Origin: a virus
IMG/VR virus record: IMGVR_UViG_3300025127_000198
Location: 1-28,226 of that record
Direction: 5' to 3' (one strand)
Length of the DNA stretch: 28,226 nt
The notes below the pieces were generated by a model, which saw only the letters and a list, made by a program, of their open reading frames with translations, made no database searches and was not told where the DNA came from. Made by a program: the position numbers and the translations under genes. Every line of letters begins with the position of its first letter. Position 1 is the first letter of the stretch. Shown here piece by piece: positions 21,679-26,340 of the stretch.

Positions 21679-22244
21679 ATGAGGTCATATATAAATATTG
21701 GTCAAGCCGACTTGAGGGGTTAAATTTTGAATGTTGTTTTCGTTGTAATTATAAAACAAAATTTTTACAACGGGCGCACATAAATGCGCGAGTCAGTGGA
21801 GGAAATAATAAAGCGGGAAACTTGCATTTATTATGCCGATTATGTCATGTTTCGTCTGAATTATTAGAGGGAGAAAAATATTGGGAATGGTTTAATTCTG
21901 ACAACGCGCCGATTAAATATTATCGTAAATTATTAAAACTAAACATATCAAACCGCACAGCCGAGGCTATGGCTAAAAAACGTAAGCGAGGAGAGAAGAC
22001 GGGTGGAGACGTTCCCTTCGGTTATCGCTTATTGGAGGGTGGACGGTTGGCCGTAGACCCCGACGAGCAAGAGGTTCTTTCTCTGATTCGCCAACGACGC
22101 GAAAACGGAGAATCCTACCGCAAGATCGGAGCGGAATTACAACGTCGAGGAGTCTTAACCCGTCGTGGAAAACGTGTCTGGAATCCGCAGGTAGTCAAAA
22201 ACGTATTGATCCAGAAAACAACGCCTAAGAATTGCGTCGCATAA
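21675..22244 (+). CDS. HNH nuclease fused to a serine-recombinase-type C-terminal domain
   Basis: A 189-aa protein. The N-terminal half has the HNH layout: C21-x2-C24, H35 in QRAHINARVSGG, then GNLHLLCRLCH (C54, C57, H58). The C-terminal half (about 105-185) matches the DNA-binding 'recombinase' domain of large serine recombinases (GGDVPFGYRL, DEQEVLSLIRQRRENGESY, RKIGAELQRRGVLTRRGKR), but no catalytic resolvase domain is present. The 5' half is clearly more AT-rich than the 3' half, so the fusion may be recent; an internal ATG (21969) preceded by GCCGAGG marks the boundary. The frame is open to 21465, but the ATGA start at 21675 is preferred. Possibly a homing-type endonuclease. Confidence 0.75.
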   Translation: MNEVIYKYWSSRLEGLNFECCFRCNYKTKFLQRAHINARVSGGNNKAGNLHLLCRLCHVSSELLEGEKYWEWFNSDNAPIKYYRKLLKLNISNRTAEAMAKKRKRGEKTGGDVPFGYRLLEGGRLAVDPDEQEVLSLIRQRRENGESYRKIGAELQRRGVLTRRGKRVWNPQVVKNVLIQKTTPKNCVA

Positions 22245-22270
22245 CCGCGGGCAGGGGGGGGCGCGGGACG

Positions 22271-22309
22271 AGTGGCAGAGGCGCGTTTTTGGCCTCTGCT
22301 ACTTTTTTT
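22271..22309 (+). terminator. Rho-independent terminator of the replication operon
   Basis: A 12-bp stem (AGTGGCAGAGGC / GCCTCTGCTACT with one G-U pair) and a T7 tract. It ends transcription from module 2 just before module 3. Confidence 0.88.
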
Positions 22310-22330
22310 CATCTTTTTTTAAAAAAAGTG

Positions 22331-22386
22331 TTGACATACTTGTGGTATGTGATTATTGTTCTTGTAGACGTTAGCAATAACGCTAA
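22331..22386 (+). promoter_or_regulatory. Early promoter-operator module 3
   Basis: TTGACA (22331-22336), 17 nt, TATTGT (22354-22359; weaker -10), palindrome TTAGCAATAACGCTAA (22371-22386), identical to module 1. The A-tract and AACCGAGGA are also present. Confidence 0.85.
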
Positions 22387-22408
22387 CGCAAAACAAACCG
22401 AGGAAAGA

Positions 22409-22720
22409 ATGGAAAACGAAACTTTTATAATCAAAACAATTCAAAACGTATCTGCGAGTCCTGCAATGTTTCAGACCAAAGAACTGCAAGCCGAAGCAAA
22501 AAAATATCAAGTTGAAATTGAAATGCCTTACGCCGGTATTCATTTGCAAAAGCATATTCAGCCCGAAGATGCACATTTCACGGTCAATGTTGAAAAAATC
22601 CGGTTCCGGTTTCTCAAGGACGGGCTGGAAAGCAACTGGTATATTACTCCCGACGGCGAAAAATGGAATGTTCACATGGAGAAAACGCTGAAAAATCTTA
22701 TTGAACTTTTAAACCAATAA
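22409..22720 (+). CDS. Early protein of module 3
   Basis: A 103-aa protein of unknown function, first gene after promoter module 3, with an AACCGAGGAAAG site. It is mixed alpha/beta (AKKYQVEIEMPYAGIHLQ; VNVEKIRFRFLKDG) and ends in a helix (EKTLKNLIELLNQ). The frame is open to 22232, but that would run through the terminator and promoter, so the ATG at 22409 is chosen. No membrane segment. Confidence 0.72.
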   Translation: MENETFIIKTIQNVSASPAMFQTKELQAEAKKYQVEIEMPYAGIHLQKHIQPEDAHFTVNVEKIRFRFLKDGLESNWYITPDGEKWNVHMEKTLKNLIELLNQ

Positions 22721-22728
22721 CCCAACCG

Positions 22729-22753
22729 GCGGCGGGGCATCCGGCCTCGCCGC
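22729..22753 (+). other. Intercistronic hairpin H4
   Basis: A 10-bp stem GCGGCGGGGC/GCCTCGCCGC (one G-U pair) with a 5-nt loop between the two module 3 genes, followed by an AACCGAGGAG site. It is a variant of the H1/H3 stem. Confidence 0.75.
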
Positions 22754-22779
22754 TACCTACTAACCGAGGAGATAAGAAG

Positions 22780-23040
22780 ATGATTAAATCAATGTTTCAC
22801 AACGAAGACGCAGAGATAACAGCGGCGCATGGTATTACAAATGACACAATGGTCAGTGACAGCGAGACGGTTGTTATTTATCATTCTCAGCGCAACAATA
22901 ACGAAACCGTCAGCAAGTTGCGGTATTCCGTCGGACGGGTGAAAAAAACCAAATGGTCAAATTGCCGCATTTGGGGCGTATCATCTAAGCACAGAACAAT
23001 CGAAGCCGCTATTGCCGCCGCGAGGAAACTTGACAAATGA
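22780..23040 (+). CDS. Early protein, last gene of module 3
   Basis: An 86-aa protein with AACCGAGGAGATAAGAAG before the ATG. The second half is basic (LRYSVGRVKKTKWSNCRIWG; SSKHRTIEAAIAAARKLDK). No domain recognised. The terminator at 23065 lies 24 nt after its stop and closes the early region. Confidence 0.72.
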   Translation: MIKSMFHNEDAEITAAHGITNDTMVSDSETVVIYHSQRNNNETVSKLRYSVGRVKKTKWSNCRIWGVSSKHRTIEAAIAAARKLDK

Positions 23041-23064
23041 AAAGGGTGTTTTACTCAAACTTAA

Positions 23065-23095
23065 GAGGGGCCGGACAATTCCGGCCCCTCTTTTT
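23065..23095 (+). terminator. Terminator between early and late operons
   Basis: A perfect 11-bp stem GAGGGGCCGGA/TCCGGCCCCTC with loop CAAT and a T5 tract on the plus strand. The hairpin also lies at the end of the converging late operon, but the minus-strand side lacks a good U-tract, so it works mainly for the early genes. Confidence 0.9.
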
Positions 23096-23180
23096 ATTTC
23101 TTACCTCTCGGTTTTCTTTTTTTCTTGGGCTTCGCTTTTTTCTTCCCGCCCATTTTACCGTATCCGATCCCCTTCGGCAT
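23094..23180 (-). CDS. 28-aa strongly basic peptide
   Basis: An ORF starting MPKGIGYGKMGGKKK, with about half its residues Lys or Arg and none acidic. The AAAGGAGG site 6 nt before the ATG is near perfect. It overlaps the end of the metallophosphoesterase leader region, only 14 nt after that gene's stop. Similar very short basic peptides occur in aquatic phages. It is probably the last late gene; its stop touches the terminator T-tract. Nucleic-acid binding is likely by charge alone. Confidence 0.65.
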   Translation of the reverse strand: MPKGIGYGKMGGKKKAKPKKKRKPRGKK

Positions 23181-23194
23181 ATTGTCCTCCTTTC

Positions 23195-24094
23195 TTATTC
23201 TGCGCGGCGCGGCGTGACTCTATACGTCCAGATTTTATTAACTTTTTTGCGCGTCATATCAGCAAACCACCCACCCATCGGGCGGGGAGCCTTGCCGGTT
23301 TCGTGCCACCACCCAGACCCGTCACCGGCAAACTCGTCTTTATACGTCGGCAGTTGTAAGTGATGTTGAGTTTCGGCATACGTCGCGCCGTTTGATTTTA
23401 TGCGCTCGCGTCGTATCTCCATTGACCAAGCCTCGTGGATATGGCCGGAGCAGATTATATCTGCGTCCGGCAAAAACGTCGCTCGGCGATTCGTCGCAAT
23501 GACTCCCTTAGTCACCGGCCCGCCGCCCCCCGATCCGTGCGTGTAATATACTTTTTTTGTGTCGTTAATTACTCCGTTTGACTGTTGCACATAACGCAAA
23601 AAAACCCAACCCGAATATCCCATGCGCTTAATCGACGAGTCGGTTCGCAGGTTTAGCTCGTTGATCGTTGCGCCGAGCAGATCAAACTCCGTATGCCGCA
23701 AAATAGACGTTTCGTGATTGCCCTCTGCCCACCCCGCAATATATGGCGCGTACGGCTCCAGAAACGCCACAGAATCCTCTACAAGCGCATTCAAGTAGTC
23801 TGAGCGTTTATACTGCGGCAACAGTGCGCTCTTTGATCCTCGGCGATCTGACGCGCCCTGCATCGAATCGAACCAATCGCCGAGGAACAGGGCGCGACCG
23901 TTAGCCGCAACCACCTCGTCGAGATGTTTCTTAATCAACTTACGGTCAGCGTGAGCAGAGTCGAAATGCTGATCTGATGCGAGAAGAATTGGAACCGACC
24001 AATCGGCTCCCGTCGGAGTCACAGCAATCGCAACGCATTTGTCGCTCAACCGCTCAACCGTCGGCTCAACAGGTCTGCGCCTGTTAGCTGTCAT
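23195..24094 (-). CDS. Calcineurin-like metallophosphoesterase
   Basis: A 299-aa protein with the full set of metallophosphoesterase motifs: SDQHFD (D41, H43), LFLGDWFDS (D73, D76), GNHE, a THG segment, and SGHIHE. It would bind two metal ions and cut phosphodiesters or remove phosphate. Phage members are known in many tailed phages, with roles usually unassigned. The C-terminus is specific to this protein and ends in basic residues. It lies 2 nt after the holin candidate in the late operon, so it is made late. It could act on DNA, nucleotides or signalling molecules. Confidence 0.9.
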   Translation of the reverse strand: MTANRRRPVEPTVERLSDKCVAIAVTPTGADWSVPILLASDQHFDSAHADRKLIKKHLDEVVAANGRALFLGDWFDSMQGASDRRGSKSALLPQYKRSDYLNALVEDSVAFLEPYAPYIAGWAEGNHETSILRHTEFDLLGATINELNLRTDSSIKRMGYSGWVFLRYVQQSNGVINDTKKVYYTHGSGGGGPVTKGVIATNRRATFLPDADIICSGHIHEAWSMEIRRERIKSNGATYAETQHHLQLPTYKDEFAGDGSGWWHETGKAPRPMGGWFADMTRKKVNKIWTYRVTPRRAE

Positions 24095-24096
24095 TT

Positions 24097-24255
24097 TTAA
24101 AAATCTATTAGTGCGCTAACCTCGACGGCGACATCTTTGGCAACGTCTGACGAAAGGCCGAGGCCGGAGAGAGCCGCCGCAATTATTAGCACAACAACGC
24201 GCTTGCTTGCCTTTTTGTTTTTTATTTCGTTGAATTTGTTTTTTATAAAATCCAC
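24097..24255 (-). CDS. Holin candidate
   Basis: A 52-aa protein with a GTG start preceded by AAAGAGG. A basic N-terminus (FIKNKFNEIKNKKASKR) is followed by one hydrophobic segment (VVVLIIAAALSGLGL), then an amphipathic stretch (SSDVAKDVAVEVSALIDF). Size, charge and order fit small phage holins with one or two membrane segments. It sits in the late operon among lysis-type genes, 2 nt before the phosphoesterase. No direct motif proves it; a pinholin-type protein is possible. The M15 peptidase at 13104 would be its partner. Confidence 0.6.
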   Translation of the reverse strand: MDFIKNKFNEIKNKKASKRVVVLIIAAALSGLGLSSDVAKDVAVEVSALIDF

Positions 24256-24258
24256 GTT

Positions 24259-24516
24259 TTACCTCTTTCTGTATCGCCGCACTTTTTTGGCGATTCGTTT
24301 CGGTTGCGCCGAGGTTTTGCGCCCTTTCTTTTTATCTGCTCTTTTTTTGCGACTCGTCGCGGCGTACTCAGCAGATGACAACGCCTTAATTGCGGCCTCT
24401 GGCAAATAACGCTCGCCGGTTGCCTTGCGTCCCTGCGTGGACGGCAGGCCGCTCTTTGTGCGCCATTTTTGCCGCGTCCATTTCTTTAACGACCGCTGTG
24501 ATTTCTTCAATGCCAT
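24259..24516 (-). CDS. Basic protein (DUF5872-like)
   Basis: An 85-aa Lys/Arg-rich protein. The N-terminal part (LKKWTRQKWRTKSGLPS, then ATGERYLPEAAIKALSSAEY) matches my memory of DUF5872, a family found in aquatic phages and some large viruses. The C-terminal half is a tail of KKRADKKKGRKTS and KRIAKKVRRYRKR. It could bind DNA or RNA. Clustered with three other basic genes in the late operon. Confidence 0.72.
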   Translation of the reverse strand: MALKKSQRSLKKWTRQKWRTKSGLPSTQGRKATGERYLPEAAIKALSSAEYAATSRKKRADKKKGRKTSAQPKRIAKKVRRYRKR

Positions 24517-24520
24517 GAGA

Positions 24521-24703
24521 TTATTTTCGCCATGATTTCCGCGCCTTTACTTTTGCCCGTTTCGACAAGTCGCCGAAATGGTAAACGCGGACGCTTGACG
24601 AGTTATGAGTTGCGCCGGAATGTATTTGTCCGTTCGGCATCCTGTGAGTTTTGCCGCGAAAAACTGAACCGTCCCGCTTGTAATGTTTAACCCTCGGAGC
24701 CAT
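24521..24703 (-). CDS. 60-aa basic protein
   Basis: A small Lys/Arg/His-rich protein of phage-type pattern (HYKRDGSVFRGKTHRMPNGQ, then AKVKARKSWRK). Its start overlaps the stop of the gene upstream by one base, so the two are coupled. No acidic patch and no membrane segment. I recall similar proteins beside the DUF5872-like proteins of aquatic phages. Role unknown. Confidence 0.68.
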   Translation of the reverse strand: MAPRVKHYKRDGSVFRGKTHRMPNGQIHSGATHNSSSVRVYHFGDLSKRAKVKARKSWRK

Positions 24704-24915
24704 TAGTTTCGATATCCTCCACCGGCGGCACGATAACGCAGGGCGAGCAACTGCGCTTTTCTCGCAGACCAGACCCCACTCGGCCCGCCTTTACTGCCGC
24801 GCTTGATTGCGTAAAACATACGCTTCCGCATTTTTGGTTTGGTGTAGTTCCCCGCCGCATTGACGGTCGATTTTCTGCGAGGCTTGGCCTTGCGTTTTGT
24901 TTTTTTCTTTGCCAT
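24703..24915 (-). CDS. 70-aa basic protein with WSARKAQLLA motif
   Basis: Starts with MAKKKTKRKAKPRRKS, then KMRKRMFYAIKRG, and ends GGPSGVWSARKAQLLALRY then RAAGGGYRN; the W-S-A-R-K-x-Q motif recurs in related phage proteins. The frame is open to 24993, but the ATG at 24915 overlaps the upstream stop (TAATG) and is preferred. Virtually no acidic residues. Probably binds nucleic acid. Confidence 0.72.
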   Translation of the reverse strand: MAKKKTKRKAKPRRKSTVNAAGNYTKPKMRKRMFYAIKRGSKGGPSGVWSARKAQLLALRYRAAGGGYRN

Positions 24916-25190
24916 TACCATTTGACCTTGTTCGCCCACCAAGCGGGAGAGGTTTTTCCTCTTGCTATGTTTTTTGCGTGGCGTTTTTTCCACGCCAACC
25001 GCCGCGCCCGATATGCTTTAGATTCGCCTTTTTTCTTAGGCGAACCAGAGACTCCTTGCGAGCCAAATCTAATAAGCCGAGGTTTGCCACCCTCGCGAAT
25101 CAACACCGCGTGACTCTTTTTTTTATGCTTCGGCGTTCGTTTAGGCTTATTATATCCGGCGAACCGTTCGCCTCTGTACTTAATCGCCAT
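24915..25190 (-). CDS. Basic protein (DUF6321-like)
   Basis: A 91-aa protein with the pattern KRTPKHKKKSHAVLI, then RLIRFGSQGVSGSPKKKGES, and SPAWWANKVKW at the end. I recall this arrangement as DUF6321 of aquatic phages and giant viruses; function unknown. It is the most conserved-looking of the basic cluster. The TAATG overlap with the next gene shows they are translated together. Confidence 0.78.
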   Translation of the reverse strand: MAIKYRGERFAGYNKPKRTPKHKKKSHAVLIREGGKPRLIRFGSQGVSGSPKKKGESKAYRARRLAWKKRHAKNIARGKTSPAWWANKVKW

Positions 25191-25193
25191 AAT

Positions 25194-25640
25194 TTACTCG
25201 CACCCGTAGCTATCCATTTTTATCGTCAATGCGTCAAGCCGTTTCTCTATGTAGTCGATGCGCGTGTTCTGTATTGCATCATCCGGCAACGCGCCGATAT
25301 TGCCTCTCGGCCAGTTCGTTGCAAAATATGTGTTTTCGTCGGTGTCCTTGCGGAGTAGCATCAAATCAACTTCAAACCGCGTTTTGGTTTTTTCTAATTC
25401 TGCGATGCGAATATTGTGCGCGTTGATCTCGCTTTCTTGCTCGGCGACCTCTTCGACCGCCCTGCTCAATTTCTGCTGTTGCTCAAATATTGCGCTTATT
25501 TGATCCCATCCCAAATATAACGCCGTCCCGCCTGCCAAGAGCATTATCAACAATATCCCCGCCTCTTTGGATAGCGTCGATAATGCTCCGGCGGTGTCTA
25601 ATGCGTCTGTATTATGATGCTCCGTCTGCTCGCTCGTCAT
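25194..25640 (-). CDS. Membrane-anchored coiled-coil protein (spanin- or lysis-associated candidate)
   Basis: A 148-aa protein with one membrane helix at about residues 27-45 (AGILLIMLLAGGTALYLGW), then a heptad-rich coiled coil (about 52-100) and a C-terminal conserved-looking part (LPDDAIQNTRIDYIEKRLDA). The topology fits an inner-membrane spanin (Rz-like), and the place in the lysis region supports it. No Rz1-like lipoprotein gene is evident nearby. Other membrane roles are possible. It overlaps the upstream 71-aa gene by 29 nt. Confidence 0.65.
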   Translation of the reverse strand: MTSEQTEHHNTDALDTAGALSTLSKEAGILLIMLLAGGTALYLGWDQISAIFEQQQKLSRAVEEVAEQESEINAHNIRIAELEKTKTRFEVDLMLLRKDTDENTYFATNWPRGNIGALPDDAIQNTRIDYIEKRLDALTIKMDSYGCE

Positions 25641-25827
25641 TGTCCTTCAATTGATATTTGCCGCTCGCATAATCTAACGCGCCGCGCAACTGGCAACATT
25701 GCGGGTCGTTGGCAATGAGAAATTGCGCCCTCTCGTTAAGGGCTTTCTCCATTTCCTCAATCAGTTTCGCATTATCTTGCGGTTCGGCTTGTCCGTTTGC
25801 GTCGTTGCTTTTTGCGTCATTACTCAT
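25612..25827 (-). CDS. Small Asn/Asp-rich late protein
   Basis: A 71-aa protein with a low-complexity start (SNDAKSNDANGQAEPQDN), then a helix (AKLIEEMEKALNERAQFL) with a Cys pair (CCQLRGALDYASGKYQL). An AAAGAGG site precedes the ATG. Unknown function. It starts the lysis-type group after an AT-rich gap (25828-25901) that might hold a promoter (TAGTAT/TATACC-like -10 sequences), though none is strong. Confidence 0.7.
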   Translation of the reverse strand: MSNDAKSNDANGQAEPQDNAKLIEEMEKALNERAQFLIANDPQCCQLRGALDYASGKYQLKDNDERADGAS

Positions 25828-25901
25828 TGCGTCATCCTCTTTTAAAAGGGGTTAAGGTATAAAAATAATATACTAAAAATATGATAGTTTTGCTGAATTG
25901 C

Positions 25902-25982
25902 TTACCGCTTAAATGCTCTTGTCATTGCGTCTAAAAACGCAAGGCCCATGCGATGAATTGCGCGAACTACGCGACCGACCAC
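25902..25982 (-). CDS. 26-aa basic amphipathic peptide (tentative)
   Basis: A short ORF with a GTG start overlapping the end of the 119-aa gene by 16 nt. The product (VVGRVVRAIHRMGLAFLDAM, then TRAFKR) would form an amphipathic helix with Arg/Lys on one face. No clear Shine-Dalgarno, so translation is uncertain. A 6-bp hairpin at 25925-25942 lies inside it. Confidence 0.25.
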   Translation of the reverse strand: MVGRVVRAIHRMGLAFLDAMTRAFKR

Positions 25983-26326
25983 GGCGCGGGTTCTTCGCGT
26001 GAGGCGTTGATTCTTGCGGCGAGTTGATTTTCAAGACCTTCCTTTTGATCATCTGCCCACTGATTTAAATGCGCTATGCACCGATCTGGTAACGCCGTCA
26101 TATCGGCGAGAGGTTCAAAATCTTCTGCGGTGCAATCGTCGATATTTAGAGGAACCCACGGATCGGTCGAGGCAACGCCGAGGTCGGGGTTGTCCTCGTC
26201 AACGCATTGGCAAATCACAACGACTTGAGTTATGACGTTTTGTTGAACCGATCCGTCGCCTATTTCCATCTCTGGGACGACTTGCAACCTCGTGGTTATA
26301 TCGTGCGAGTGTTTATATAAAGCCAT
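25967..26326 (-). CDS. 119-aa late protein downstream of tail fibre
   Basis: A protein of unknown function beginning MALYKHSHDITTRLQVVPEM, with an acidic middle (CVDEDNPDLGVAST; DDCTAEDFEPLADMT). It may be a fibre accessory because it follows the tail fibre by only 14 nt. The leader ACAGGAGACAAAAA is the same as that of the major tail protein, apart from the A-run length. Confidence 0.72.
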   Translation of the reverse strand: MALYKHSHDITTRLQVVPEMEIGDGSVQQNVITQVVVICQCVDEDNPDLGVASTDPWVPLNIDDCTAEDFEPLADMTALPDRCIAHLNQWADDQKEGLENQLAARINASREEPAPWSVA

Positions 26327-26340
26327 TTTTTGTCTCCTGT

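Noticed and set aside
22251-22262. Run of eight G in a very GC-rich stretch after the HNH gene
   Set aside because: It lies between a stop codon and a terminator with no conserved structure. It could be a sequencing-length error but affects no gene.
24085-24115. TTAGTGCGCTAA as another operator
   Set aside because: It is inside the end of the holin candidate, lacks the 6-nt spacer of the operator family and has no promoter around it.
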